Origin: SCTD01 sp963784675
Lineage (GTDB): Bacteria; Actinomycetota; Actinomycetes; Mycobacteriales; SCTD01
Reading direction: 5' to 3'
DNA: 64,000 nucleotides
Assembly: GCA_963784675.1 (NCBI GenBank)
Contig: CAWASE010000001.1
Span: 124,001 to 188,000, forward strand
Position 1 is the stretch's first letter. Every line of letters begins with the position of its first letter. The notes beneath the pieces were generated by a model, which saw only the letters and a list, made by a program, of their open reading frames with translations, ran no database searches and had not been told where the DNA came from. The translations under genes were made by a program, and so were the position numbers. Below are positions 23,863 to 34,102 of the stretch, piece after piece.

Positions 23863-26800
23863 TCAGGGCAGCAGCGCGTCCATCTGCTTGTAGAGCCGCT
23901 TCTCCGACACCGGGTAGCGCGTGCGCATCGGCGGGGCGAACAGGCTGATCCGCAGCTCCTCCACGCCCCAGCGCAGCTCCTCGAGCTGGGGCGACGGTGC
24001 GACCCGACGCCGCAGGTCGGCCAGCTCGGCCTGCACCCGGGCGACGGTGACGACGGCCAGCCGGTCGCGGGCGGGGTCCTGCGGCAGCTTGTCCAGGCGG
24101 GTCTGCATCGCCTGCAGGTACCGGAGCAGATCGGGCAGGCGGTCGCGGCCGACAGCCGTCACGAAACCGGACCCGACCAGGGCCGCGAGCTGCTGCTGCA
24201 GGTCGGCCACCGAGGTCGCCAGCGGGGCACGCTTCTCCGCCGCCAGGGCCGCGGCCATCGGCGCCCAGGCGGCGAGCACCTTGGTCGCGCGCGCCAGCAC
24301 GTCCTCGAACGTCGGCACGAGGTCCTGACGGACGGCGTCGCGCAGCCGGACCCACCCGTCGGCGTCCCAGACCGGTCCGCCGGCGGCGTCGACGAGGGCG
24401 TCCAGGGTCGCGGTCGCGCAGTCCTCCAGCACCGCCTGCGCGCTGCCGTGCGGACTGTGCAGCAAGGCCAGCCGGGTGGCGTTGGTCAGCCGTCCGACGA
24501 CCGCCTTGACCGGGTTCGGCAGCGTGAGCATCAGCAGCCGGCGCGTCCCGAGGCGCATCGCCCGCTGCTGCTCGGCAGGGGTGGCCAGCACCCGGAGCGC
24601 GACCGTGCCACCCTCCTCGACCAGCGCCGGGTAGCCCTGCACCGCGCCCTGCTGGACCTGACGCGGGATCGTGCCGACGTCCCAGCCGGTGAGCCCGGTG
24701 CGCTCCAGACCGGCCGACGCCGCCGACAGGGTCTGCCGGACCGCCGGGGCGAGCCGAGCCTTGAGCGCGTCCAGGTCCTTGCCCTCGGCGAGCGTGCGGC
24801 GCTGCGCATCCTCGATGCGGAAGGTCATCCGCAGGTGGTCCGGGACGCGCGCGGCGTCCCAGTCCTCGCGCCGGACGTCGATCCGGCGCGTGTTGAGCAG
24901 CTCGCCCTCGAGCGCCTCCAGCAGCGGACGGGTCCTGGCCTCCAGGACGGTCAGCAGCATCGTGGCGGTGTCGGGTACCGGGACGCACCGCACGCGGAGC
25001 GGCTTGGGCAGCGTCTTGAGCAGCGCGGTGATGAGCTCGTGCCGCAGCCCTGGCACCTGCCAGTCGAAGCCGTCGGCGGCGACCTGGTTCAGCACGTCGA
25101 CGCCGATGTGCACGGTGACGCCGTCGGCGTCCGCCCCCGGCTCGAACTGGTAGGTCAGCGGCAGCCGGAGCCCACCGGTGACCCAGACGTCGGGGTGGGA
25201 GAAGGCGTCCAGGGCTGCCGCCTCGCCGCGCACGAGGTCGGCGAGGCTGAAGGTCAGCAGCTCGGGCGTCTGCTGCCGCGCCTTCTTCCACCACGCGTCG
25301 AAGTGGGCTCCTGAGACGACCTCGGGCGGGACGCGTGCGTCGTAGAAGGCGAACAGCGTCTCGTCGTCGACGACGAGATCGCGTCGGCGGGCCCGGTGCT
25401 CGAGCTGCTCGGCCTCGTCCAGCAGCGCGCGGTTGGCGGCGAAGAAGGCGTGCCGGGTGTCCCAGTCGCCCTCGACGAGAGCGTGTCGCAGGAAGATCTC
25501 CCGCGACACCACCGGCGCGATGCGACCGAAGGTGACCTTGCGCTGGGCGAACAGCGGGACGCCGTAGAGCGTCACGCGCTCGTACGCCATCACGGCGGCG
25601 CGCTTGCGTTCCCAGTGCGGCTCGGAGTAGCTGCGCTTGACCAGGTGGGCGCCGGCGTCCTCGACCCACTGTGGATCGACCCGGGCCGCGACGCGTCCCC
25701 ACGTCCGGTTGGTCTCGACGAGCTCGGCGACCGTGACGAGCTGCGGCGTCTTCTTCGCCAGTGCCGAACCGGGCACGAGCGCGAAACGCGCCCCCCGCGC
25801 GCCGAGATAGTCGCGCTTCTCGACGTCGCGCAGCCCGACGTGGCTGAGCAGGCCGGCGAGCAACGACCGGTGCAGCCCGTCGGGGTTGGTCGGCGACGCG
25901 TCCAGGCCCAGGTCCAGCTGACGCAGCGAGCGCCGCAGCTGGCTGTGCAGGTCCTGCCACTCGCGCACCCGCAGGTAGTTGAGGAACTCACGGTGGCACA
26001 ACCGGCGGAACGCGCTGGAGGACAGCTCGCGCTGCTGGTCCTGCAGATAGCGCCACAGGTGCAGATAGCCGAGGAAGTCCGACGTCTCGTCGACGAAGCG
26101 CTTGTGCAGCTCGGCTGCCTGCTGCTGCTTGTCCTGCGGCCGCTCGCGCGGATCCTGCAGGGACAGCGCCGCGACGACCACGAGCACGTCCCGTACGCAG
26201 CCGTGCCGGTCGGCCTCGACCACCATCCGGGCCAGCCGCGGGTCGACGGGCAGCTGCGCGAGGGTGCGTCCGACCGGGGTGAGCCGCGGCTGCTCGCGGT
26301 CGGGCTCGATCGCGCCGAGCTCGACGAGCAGGTCCAGCCCGTCCTTGACGTTGCGGCGGTCCGGCGGCTCGACGAACGGGAACGCGGCGACGTCCCCCAG
26401 CCCGATGGACGTCATCTGCAGGATGACGCTCGCCAGGTTCGTCCGCAGGATCTCCGGATCGGTGAACTCCGGGCGCGCGAGCAGGTCCTGCTCCTCGTAG
26501 AGCCGGATGCAGATGCCTTCAGCGACCCGTCCGCAGCGGCCGGCGCGCTGGGTCGCGGACGCCTGGCTGATGGCCTCGATCGGCAGCCGCTGCACCTTGG
26601 TGCGCTGGCTGTAGCGCGAGATGCGCGCCGTGCCGGGGTCGACCACGTACCGGATGCCCGGAACGGTCAGCGAGGTCTCCGCGACGTTGGTGGCCAGCAC
26701 GATGCGCCGGGCCCCAGCAGCGGAGGGACGGTGCTGGGCGAAGACGCGGTGCTGCTCGGCGGCCGACAGCCGCGCGAACAGCGGCAGGATGTCGGTGCCC

Positions 26801-27693
26801 GGATCGACGACGGCCCGCAGCGCGTCGGCGGTGTCCCGGATCTCGCGCTCACCGGACAGGAAGACGAGCACGTCGCCGGGGCCCACTGCGGCCAGCTCCT
26901 CGCACGCAGCGACGACGGCCTGCACCTGGTCGACGTCCTCGTCGACGATCGGCCGGTAGCGCACCTCGACGGGAAAGCTGCGGCCGGACACCTCGACGAC
27001 CGGCGCGCCGTCGAAGTGGTCCGAGAAGCGCTGCGGGTCGATGGTCGCGGAGGTGATGACGACCTTGAGGTCCGGGCGCCGCGGCAGCAGCTGCTTGAGA
27101 TAGCCCAGCAGGAAGTCGATGTTGAGCGACCGCTCGTGCGCCTCGTCGACGATGATCGTGTCGTAGGCCAGCAGGTCGCGGTCGCGCTGCAGCTCCGCGA
27201 GCAGGATGCCGTCGGTCATGAGCTTCACGAGCGTGCGCTCCGACACCTGGTCGTGGAAGCGCACCGCGTAGCCGACCGCCTCACCCAGCGGCTGACCGAG
27301 CTCTTCGGCGATGCGCTCGGCGACCGAGCGCGCCGCGATCCGCCGCGGCTGGGTGTGGCCGATCCGACCACGTACCCCGCGCCCGAGCTCGAGGCAGATC
27401 TTGGGCAGCTGGGTGGTCTTGCCCGAGCCCGTCTCGCCCGCGACGATCACCACCTGGTGGTCGCGGATCGCCGCGGCGAGGTCGTCGCGCCGCTGGCTGA
27501 CCGGCAGCTGTTCGGGGTAGCTCACCCGGGGCACCGCCGCACGTCGGGCCGCGAGCCGCGCCTCGGCCGCCAGCACCTCGCGCTCCAGGGCTGCGGTGTC
27601 GACGCGGCCGGTGAGCCGGCGCTCGAGCCGTCGGCGGTCGGTGAGCAGCAGGGGTTCCAGCCGCTCGCGCAGCCCGCTCACCTCGCTCGTCAT
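23863..27693 (-). CDS. hrpA: ATP-dependent RNA helicase HrpA
   Basis: A 1276-residue DEAH-box helicase. Walker A GETGSGKTT is at 86-94, the DEAH box at 183-186 (IIVDEAHERS), TSATIDPQRFSDHF is motif III, TNVAETSLTVPGIRYVVD motif V, and QRAGRCGRVAEGICIRLY motif VI. The helicase-associated and OB-like domains follow (to about 700). The C-terminal 550 residues are the DUF3418 extension typical of bacterial HrpA. It is predicted to remodel RNA or ribosome complexes. The frame is unbroken over 3.8 kb, in contrast to dinG and recC. A TAGACT box lies 10 nt before ATG 27693. Confidence 0.96.
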   Translation of the reverse strand: MTSEVSGLRERLEPLLLTDRRRLERRLTGRVDTAALEREVLAAEARLAARRAAVPRVSYPEQLPVSQRRDDLAAAIRDHQVVIVAGETGSGKTTQLPKICLELGRGVRGRIGHTQPRRIAARSVAERIAEELGQPLGEAVGYAVRFHDQVSERTLVKLMTDGILLAELQRDRDLLAYDTIIVDEAHERSLNIDFLLGYLKQLLPRRPDLKVVITSATIDPQRFSDHFDGAPVVEVSGRSFPVEVRYRPIVDEDVDQVQAVVAACEELAAVGPGDVLVFLSGEREIRDTADALRAVVDPGTDILPLFARLSAAEQHRVFAQHRPSAAGARRIVLATNVAETSLTVPGIRYVVDPGTARISRYSQRTKVQRLPIEAISQASATQRAGRCGRVAEGICIRLYEEQDLLARPEFTDPEILRTNLASVILQMTSIGLGDVAAFPFVEPPDRRNVKDGLDLLVELGAIEPDREQPRLTPVGRTLAQLPVDPRLARMVVEADRHGCVRDVLVVVAALSLQDPRERPQDKQQQAAELHKRFVDETSDFLGYLHLWRYLQDQQRELSSSAFRRLCHREFLNYLRVREWQDLHSQLRRSLRQLDLGLDASPTNPDGLHRSLLAGLLSHVGLRDVEKRDYLGARGARFALVPGSALAKKTPQLVTVAELVETNRTWGRVAARVDPQWVEDAGAHLVKRSYSEPHWERKRAAVMAYERVTLYGVPLFAQRKVTFGRIAPVVSREIFLRHALVEGDWDTRHAFFAANRALLDEAEQLEHRARRRDLVVDDETLFAFYDARVPPEVVSGAHFDAWWKKARQQTPELLTFSLADLVRGEAAALDAFSHPDVWVTGGLRLPLTYQFEPGADADGVTVHIGVDVLNQVAADGFDWQVPGLRHELITALLKTLPKPLRVRCVPVPDTATMLLTVLEARTRPLLEALEGELLNTRRIDVRREDWDAARVPDHLRMTFRIEDAQRRTLAEGKDLDALKARLAPAVRQTLSAASAGLERTGLTGWDVGTIPRQVQQGAVQGYPALVEEGGTVALRVLATPAEQQRAMRLGTRRLLMLTLPNPVKAVVGRLTNATRLALLHSPHGSAQAVLEDCATATLDALVDAAGGPVWDADGWVRLRDAVRQDLVPTFEDVLARATKVLAAWAPMAAALAAEKRAPLATSVADLQQQLAALVGSGFVTAVGRDRLPDLLRYLQAMQTRLDKLPQDPARDRLAVVTVARVQAELADLRRRVAPSPQLEELRWGVEELRISLFAPPMRTRYPVSEKRLYKQMDALLP

Positions 27694-27779
27694 CCCGCCG
27701 TCGAGTCTAGGCCGACCCCCGACGGCGGCGCCCTGATGATCACGGAGGACACTGGTGGCCTGTCCACCTTGGAGGCACC

Positions 27780-28505
27780 GTGCTCGGTCTGCCCGATGAC
27801 GTCCGCGCCTGCCTGTTCGACCTGGACGGGGTGCTCACCGACACCGCCGCCGTCCACAACGCCGCGTGGACGCACACCTTCGACACCCTGCTGCGCCACC
27901 GCGACGGCGACGACTTCCGGCCCTTCGATCCCGAGCACGACTACAACACCTACGTCGACGGCAAGCCGCGCGCCGCCGGCGTGCGGGACTTCCTGGCCAG
28001 CCGCGACATCAGCCTGCCCGAGGGCGACCACGACGACCCGCCCGGCGACGACACCGTCAACGCGGTCGGCAACCGCAAGAACGCGATGCTGCTCGAGGTC
28101 ATCGCCCGCGACGGCGTCGTCGTCTACGAGGGCAGCCGTCGCTATCTGCAGGCGGCGCGCGACGCCGGCCTGCGCGTGGCGGTGGTGTCCAGCAGCGCCA
28201 ACACCGAGCAGGTGCTGCAGGTGACCGGACTGGCCCCGCTCGTCGAGACCCGGGTCGACGGCGTGAGCGCCCGCGAACGCGGCCTGCCGGGGAAGCCGGC
28301 GCCCGACACCTTCCTGGCCGCCGCCGCCGACCTCGGGGTGCCGGCGGCGCAGGCGGTCGTGTTCGAGGACGCGCTGGCGGGGGTGGCGGCCGGCCGGGCC
28401 GGCTCGTTCGGGCTGGTGGTGGGCGTCGACCGCGTCGGGCAGGGACCGGCGTTGCGCGAGGCCGGCGCCGACGTCGTCGTCACCGACCTGGCGGAGCTGC
28501 TGTGA
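27780..28505 (+). CDS. Beta-phosphoglucomutase-family HAD hydrolase
   Basis: A 241-residue haloacid-dehalogenase-fold enzyme. Motif I is CLFDLDGVLTDTAAVH (DxD nucleophile pair), motif II VVSSSANTEQVLQ, the Lys motif GKPAPDTFLAAA, and motif IV VFEDALAGVAAGRAG. It matches the long beta-phosphoglucomutase type found beside GH65 phosphorylase genes. It would convert beta-glucose-1-phosphate, the product of the next gene's enzyme, to glucose-6-phosphate. GTG 27780 has GGAGG upstream, and the stop overlaps the GH65 start by 4 bp. Confidence 0.88.
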   Translation: MLGLPDDVRACLFDLDGVLTDTAAVHNAAWTHTFDTLLRHRDGDDFRPFDPEHDYNTYVDGKPRAAGVRDFLASRDISLPEGDHDDPPGDDTVNAVGNRKNAMLLEVIARDGVVVYEGSRRYLQAARDAGLRVAVVSSSANTEQVLQVTGLAPLVETRVDGVSARERGLPGKPAPDTFLAAAADLGVPAAQAVVFEDALAGVAAGRAGSFGLVVGVDRVGQGPALREAGADVVVTDLAELL

Positions 28506-30875
28506 GCAAGGCGACGAACAGGAGGGCGAAGGTGCCGGCGCCGTTCTCCGTCGAGCCGTGGTGCGTGCGCGAGACCTCTCTCGACCTGGAGCGGATGGGT
28601 CAGGCGGAGTCGGTGATGGCGCTGTCCAACGGTCACATCGGCCTGCGCGCGAACCTGGACGAGGGCGAGCCGTCGGCCATCCCGGGCACCTACCTGAACT
28701 CCTTGTACGAGCTGCGACCGCTGCCCTACGCCGAGGCCGGCTACGGCTATCCCGAGTCCGGGCAGACGATCGTCGACGTCACGAACGGCAAGATCCTGCG
28801 GCTGCTCGTCGACGACGAGCCGTTCGACGTCCGCTACGGCGAGCTGATCGCGCACGAGCGCGTGCTGGACCTGCGCGCCGGCACGCTGTCGCGCGTCGCC
28901 GACTGGGTGAGCCCGGCGGGTAAGCGGGTCCGGATCCGGTCGACCCGGTTGGTGTCGTTCGTGCACCGTTCGGTGGCGGCGATCCACTACGAGGTCGAGG
29001 CGGTCGAGAACAAGGTCCGCGTCATCGTCCAGTCCGAGCTGGTGACCAACGAGACGACGCAGACGCTCAGCAAGGACCCACGGGTGGCGGCGGCCCTGGA
29101 CCGTCCGCTCAAGGCCATCTCGCAGGACGTCGAGCAGCACGGGGCGCTGCTGGTGCACCGGACCCGGCGCAGCAAGCTGGTCATGGCCGCGGGAATGGAT
29201 CACGTCCTGGAGCGCGGCACCCTGCTGGAGGAGACCGACGCCCGCGAGGACTGGGCCCGCACCACCATCGTCGGCCAGCTGCAGGCCGGTGAGCGGCTGC
29301 AGATCACCAAGTTCCTCGGCTACGGCTGGTCCAGCCAGCGCTCCCCCGCGGCGATCCGCGACCAGGTCGCGGCGGCGCTCGCCGGCGTCCGCTCGGGCGG
29401 TTGGGACCAGCTCCTGCAGAGCCAGCGCGCGTACCTGGACAACTTCTGGGACACCGCCGACGTCGAGATCGACGGCGACCCGGTGGTGCAGCAGGCGACC
29501 CGCTTCGGCCTGTTCCACATCCTGCAGGCCGGAGCGCGCGCCGAGCGCCGCGCGCTGCCCGCGAAGGGGCTCACCGGTCCGGGGTACGACGGGCACGCGT
29601 TCTGGGACACCGAGGGCTTCGTGCTGCCCGTCCTGATCGCCACCGCCCCGGACGCTGCCGCCGACGCGCTGCGCTGGCGGCACTCGACGTTGGAGCTGGC
29701 CAAGGAAAGGGCCGCGCAGCTCGGCCTGGCCGGGGCCGCGTTCCCGTGGCGCACCATCCGCGGCCAGGAGTGCTCGGCCTACTGGCCGGCGGGGACGGCG
29801 GCCTTCCACGTCAACGCCGACATCGCGTACGCGCTGGAGCGCTACCGCGTCATGAGCGGCGACGACACGCTCGAGGCCGACGGCGGGCTGGAGCTGCTCG
29901 TCGAGACGGCTCGGCTCTGGATCTCGCTGGGCCATCACGACACCGCCGGCCGCTGGCACGTCGACGGCGTGACCGGACCGGACGAGTACACCGGCGTCAT
30001 CGACGACAACGTGTTCACCAACCTGATGGCCGCGAAGAACCTGCGGGTCGCCGCCGACGCCGCGGCGCGGCACCCCGGCCGGGCCGCCGACCTCGGGGTC
30101 AGCACCGAGGAGATGGCCGCGTGGCGCGACGCCGCGGCGACCGTGCACCTGCCCTACGACGAGGACCTCGGCGTCCATCCGCAGTCGGAGTCGTTCACCC
30201 GGTACGCCGAGTGGGACTTCGAAGGCTCGCGCGAGGGCTATCCGCTGCTGCTGAACTACCCCTACGTCCAGCTCTACCGCAAGCAGGTGCTCAAGCAGGC
30301 CGACCTCGTGCTCGCCATGCACTGGTGCGGCGAGGCGTTCACTCCTGAGCAGAAGGCCCGCAACGTCGACTACTACGAGCGGCGCACGGTGCGCGACTCC
30401 TCGCTCTCGGCGTGCACGCAGGCGGTGCTGTGCGCCGAGGTAGGCCATCTGGAGCTGGCGCACGACTACCTGCACGAGGCCGCGCTCGTCGACCTGCGCG
30501 ACCTGCACGGCAACACCCGCGACGGGCTGCACATGGCCTCGATGGGCGGCGCCTGGGCCGTGCTGGTCGACGGTTTCGGCGGCCTGCGGGTGCTGGACGA
30601 GCAGCTGCACCTGAACCCGCAGCTGCCCCAGGGCATGACGCGGCTGTCGTTCGGCCTGTGCTGGCAGGGCAACCGCCTGCGGGTGGCGATCACCCCCGGC
30701 AGCGTCGTGCTGACCGTCCACGGCGAGCAGGCGTCCGGTCTGGACGTGCACCTGGACGGCAAGGCGGTGCGCGTCGACCCGGACAAGCCGGTGACCCGTC
30801 GGTGGCGGCGCCGCACCCCGCTGCTGCCCGCTCCCGCCGCAGCCGCCGGGCCGCGAGGTGCAGTCCCGCGACTGA
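28502..30875 (+). CDS. Glycoside hydrolase family 65 phosphorylase (trehalose/maltose type), C-terminal frameshift
   Basis: About 790 residues. An N-terminal beta-sandwich (EPWCVRETSLDLERMGQAESV, MALSNGHIGLRANLDEGEP) leads to an (alpha/alpha)6 barrel with GYDGHAFWDTEGFVLPVL, FPWRTIRGQECSAYWPAGT and HVDGVTGPDEYTGVIDDNVFTN, whose Glu in GPDEYT is the expected catalytic acid, then GNTRDGLHMASMGGAW. Predicted to cleave a glucose disaccharide with phosphate to give beta-glucose-1-phosphate for the upstream mutase. The frame at the C-terminus stays open past 31600. A one-base shift near 30830 would restore a typical end (PPGREVQSRD, TGA 30873-30875), so the extended reading is probably artefactual. 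The exact disaccharide is not assignable. Confidence 0.88.
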
Positions 30876-30892
30876 GTGGGCACGATGGGGCC

Positions 30893-32396
30893 GTGCTGTT
30901 CTCCGTGCCCGCCGACGCGTCGCTGGCCGTCGCGGCCGCCTCGGCCCGCGGCGTCAAGGTCGCTCTGCTCGCCGACGTGCCTGCGGGCCGCCGACCCGGA
31001 CGAGCTGCCGGTCGTCGTCGACCACCTGTCCGGCGAGCTGCCGCAGCGGCGCACCGGCGTGGGCCACCGCGCCCTGCAGGACCTCCCGCCGGCGGCCGAG
31101 GTCGCGACGCTCACCGTGCTGGAGGTGCACGACGCCGTCGACGCGCTCGCTGCCGTCGCCGGTACGGGCTCGGTGGCCCGACGGCGTGCGCTGCTCGTCG
31201 AGCTCTACGCGCGCGCCACCACGTCCGAGCAGCGCCTGCTGACCGGACTGCTCGGCGGCGAGCTGCGCCAGGGTGCGCAGCAGGGGGTGGTCACCGACGC
31301 CGTGGCCAAGGCCTACGGGCTGCCGCTGAACGACGTGCGGACCGCCCAGATGCTGAGCGGCTCGCTGCCGGCCGTCGCGGTGGCGGCCGCTGTCGACGGC
31401 CCTGGCGGGCTCGCCGCCTTCCGCCTGCAGGTCGGCCGGCCGCTCGCGCCGATGCTCGCCCAGCCGGGCAGCGACCTGGCGGCGGCGCTGGAGAGGACGG
31501 CGAGGGCCGCGGTGGAGTGGAAGCTCGACGGCATCCGCGTCCAGGTGCACCGCGACGGCGAGCAGGTGCGCGTCTTCACCCGGAGCCTGGACGAGATCAC
31601 CGACCGGGTCCCTGAGCTCGTCGACATCGTCCGGTCGCTGCCCGCGACGGCGCTGGTGCTCGACGGCGAGGCGCTGGCGCTGCGTCCCGACGGGTCTCCG
31701 CTGCCCTTCCAGGTGACGTCCTCCCGTGCGGCCACGCACGGACCCGCGAGCGTGCCGCTGACACCGTTCTTCTTCGACCTGCTGCACCGCGACGGTGCCG
31801 ACCTGCTCGGGGCGCCGCTGGCCGAGCGGATCACGGCGCTGGATGCCGTCGTGCCGCAGCAGTGGCGGGCACCGCGCGGCGTGGTGGGCGTCGACGACGT
31901 CCAGGCGCTGGCGGCCGACGCCCTCGCCCGCGGGCACGAGGGCGTGGTGGTGAAGGACCTCGACGCGCCGTACGCGGCGGGTCGTCGTGGGGGCGGCTGG
32001 CTGAAGGTGAAGCCGGTGCACACGTTCGACCTGGTGGTGCTCGCCGCGGAGTGGGGCAGCGGTCGGCGCAGCGGCTGGCTGTCGAACCTGCACCTCGGGG
32101 CCCGTGACGGTGACGGCTTCGTCATGCTCGGCAAGACCTTCAAGGGGCTCACCGACGAGCTGCTGGCCTGGCAGACCGAGCAGCTGCTGGCGCGCGAGGT
32201 GTCCCGCGGGCCCGGCGTCGTGCAGGTCCGTCCCGAGCTGGTCGTCGAGATCGCGCTCGACGGCGTCCAGACCTCCTCGCGCTATCCCGGCGGCATCGCG
32301 CTGCGGTTCGCGCGGGTGGTGCGCTACCGCCCGGACAAGGCGGCGGCGGAGGCGGACACGCTTGCCGACCTCCTGCTGCTGCACGTCCCGCTCTGA
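30893..32396 (+). CDS. lig: ATP-dependent DNA ligase (frameshifted near N-terminus)
   Basis: About 500 residues. The first 30 codons from GTG 30893 (VLFSVPADASLAVAAASARG, then VKVALLAD) are in one frame. An extra C near 30980 shifts to the frame that continues LRAADPDELPVVVDHLSGELPQRRTG to the stop. The adenylation domain has EWKLDGIRVQVHRDG (catalytic Lys in KLDG), VLDGEALAL, FFFDLLHRDG, GHEGVVVKDLDAPYAAGRRGGGWLKVKP, and an OB-fold domain ending near LRFARVVRYRPDK. This is the LigB/LigC-like single-polypeptide ligase common in actinobacteria alongside NAD-dependent LigA. CACGAT lies 6 nt before the GTG, so it may have its own promoter despite following GH65. Confidence 0.88.
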
Positions 32397-32472
32397 CCGG
32401 TGGCCGAGCAGGCGCGACCGCTCAGGACGGCGCGGGATCGCGGGGCCGCGTCCACCGGGCGGACGCTGCGCC

Positions 32473-32478
32473 TAGCCT
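32473..32478 (+). promoter_or_regulatory. -10 box of tandem-hotdog thioesterase gene
   Basis: TAGCCT, 7 nt before ATG 32486. Leaderless arrangement. Confidence 0.45.
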
Positions 32479-32485
32479 TGCGCGG

Positions 32486-33280
32486 ATGGCCGAGGACGGA
32501 CAGGAGCGGCTGCGGCGCTGGCAGACCGAGGGCCGCGGCGTCCCTGCGGCGTTCAGCCGGCTCGGCGCCCGTTTCGACGACGTGCGGGCCGGGTCGACGA
32601 CCGTGCGGTTGCCGCTGACCCGCGAGCTGCTGCTTGCCGGCCGGCCGACGGGCGCCGTGACGGCGATGCTGGCCGACTTCGGCCTCACGACGTCGGTCGT
32701 CGCCTCGCTTCCCGACCTGCGCGGCGTCACCACCGTCTCGATGACCGTGGACCACCTGGCGCTGCCGCCGACCTCGGGCGCGCTGGTCGCGAGGTGCCAG
32801 GCCGCGCCGTACGTCGACGGCGGCCCGCAGCACTGCCGGGGCGAGCTGCGCAGCGAGGACGGACGCGTCGTCGCGTCGGTGTCCGGCTGGTTCCTGCCCA
32901 CCGAGGCACCGCCCGGCGACGCGCAGCGGATCGTCGAGAGCAACGAGCCCGCGGCCGACTCGCTCGACGGGCTGCTGGGCGTCGCTCCCGGTGCGGACTT
33001 CTCGCTGCACGCCCGCGACGCCCTGAGCAACGCGCTGGGCACGCTGCACGGCGGCATCGGTGCGCTGGCGGCCTCGCTCGCCGCGCAGGCCGTGCTGGTC
33101 GACGGCATGCGACCGCTGACGTCCGCGTTCACCTATCTGCGGCCGACGCCGCGCGACGGCACCGTCCAGGTGACCGGGACGCTGGAGCGGCAGGGCCGGC
33201 GCACCGGCACCGCCTCGGCACAGGTCCGCGCGCCCGACGGCAAGGTCGTGCTGCGCGCGGCCGTCGTCGCCGCCGCCTGA
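32486..33280 (+). CDS. Tandem-hotdog thioesterase-family protein
   Basis: A 264-residue protein with two hotdog folds, each about 115 residues: one around TGAVTAMLADFGLTTSVVASLP and TTVSMTVDHLALPP, the second around ALGTLHGGIGALAASLAAQAV and LTSAFTYLRPTPRDG. The HGG turn is intact only in the second repeat, so that half is probably catalytic and the first structural. The expected activity is acyl-CoA thioester hydrolysis. The start is set by the -10 box at 7 nt. Confidence 0.78.
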   Translation: MAEDGQERLRRWQTEGRGVPAAFSRLGARFDDVRAGSTTVRLPLTRELLLAGRPTGAVTAMLADFGLTTSVVASLPDLRGVTTVSMTVDHLALPPTSGALVARCQAAPYVDGGPQHCRGELRSEDGRVVASVSGWFLPTEAPPGDAQRIVESNEPAADSLDGLLGVAPGADFSLHARDALSNALGTLHGGIGALAASLAAQAVLVDGMRPLTSAFTYLRPTPRDGTVQVTGTLERQGRRTGTASAQVRAPDGKVVLRAAVVAAA

Positions 33281-33321
33281 CCGACGGGCCTACCCGCCTG
33301 CCGCCCGAGCGCGGGGCGCCG

Positions 33322-33367
33322 GCGGCTACAGCGGCCGGGGGTACAGCGGCCCGCGGCTACAGCGGCC
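33322..33367. repeat. Short tandem array at the 3' end of the decarboxylase-like gene
   Basis: Three copies of TACAGCGGCC, at 33327, 33342 and 33358, with 15- and 16-bp spacing and GGCGGC/GGGG flanks. The last copy contains the stop codon (CTA on the plus strand, 33357-33359) and final codons of the minus-strand gene, so two extra copies of the gene end lie just downstream. Confidence 0.65.
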
Positions 33368-34042
33368 GGGGCTCCTCGAAGGTGGCCGTCATGGTCTGCA
33401 TCCAGGTGGCGAGCTCGGCCGGGGCCGGCAGCCCGAGCGAGGCGAGCTCCTTGGCGATCGGGTGGCTGCCCAGCTCGAGCTCCACGCCCTCGCTGCCGAA
33501 GGTGATGCCGGTGTCGGTGCCCTGCTGGGTGAACAGCGTCGTGTGCGGGCGGCCGTCGATCAGCGTGTACGCCTGCATCGGCATCGCAGGCATGGCCTCG
33601 CTGCCGCCGACCGGCACGGTCAGCCGCAGCACGAGCTCGCCGTCCATCGTCAGCGTCCACGTCGTGCTGCCCTCGCTGTCCGCGACGTCGATCTGCTCGA
33701 CGGACTTGGGAAAGCCCCAGATGCCCTTCCCTGCGGCGCACGTGAACGGTTGGTCGACCGGCAGGTGCCGGATGAAGGTGCCGTCCTCGCCCCCTGCCAC
33801 CGGGCGGACGAAGAACATGACGCCGACCTCGTGGTAGCTGCCCAGGTCGTTGTCGCGGTAGTCGACCAGCGCCAGCGCCACCTGAGCGCGGCCGGGGCCG
33901 TCTCGACGACCTGGAACGCCTCCGGCACCAACGCTGCGGCGGCGGTCGCGTCGACGCCGAAGATCACGGTGGCCGCGGAGGCGTCGCGGACCTGGACCGG
34001 CATCGTCACCGTCTGGCCGTCGATCTCGTGGGTCACAGGCAT
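33357..34042 (-). CDS. Acetoacetate decarboxylase-family protein (frameshifted)
   Basis: About 228 residues in two frames. From ATG 34042: HEIDGQTVTMPVQVRDASAATVIFGVD and LVPEAFQVVETAP. A missing G near 33895 then shifts to RAQVALALVDYRDNDLGSYHEVGVMFFVRPV. The segment GKGIWGFPKSVEQID carries a Lys in the position of the Schiff-base Lys of acetoacetate decarboxylase (GFPK), followed by the beta-barrel end. Activity on acetoacetate itself is not certain; relatives act on other keto acids or are uncharacterised. Its promoter overlaps a KstR-like operator, pointing to sterol or fatty-acid metabolism. The stop lies in a short tandem repeat. Confidence 0.75.
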
Positions 34043-34052
34043 GGGCTCTCCC

Positions 34053-34066
34053 TAGAACGTGTTCTC
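34053..34066. promoter_or_regulatory. KstR-like operator before the decarboxylase-like gene
   Basis: TAGAACGTGTTCTC matches the mycobacterial/rhodococcal KstR consensus TNNAACNNGTTNNA at all fixed positions except the final A. The inner AGAAC-GT-GTTCT is a perfect inverted repeat. On the minus strand it lies just downstream of a TACGTT -10 box (34072-34077) and directly before the ribosome-binding site, so binding would repress. Confidence 0.55.
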
Positions 34067-34102
34067 GCGAACGTAGCGCGCGAGCGGCCTGGTCGTCACC
34101 CC

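Noticed and set aside
27866..31615. GH65-ligase fusion protein
   Set aside because: Each enzyme has a full domain set of normal length, and two single-base corrections restore separate ends and starts. Kept only as a low-interest observation.
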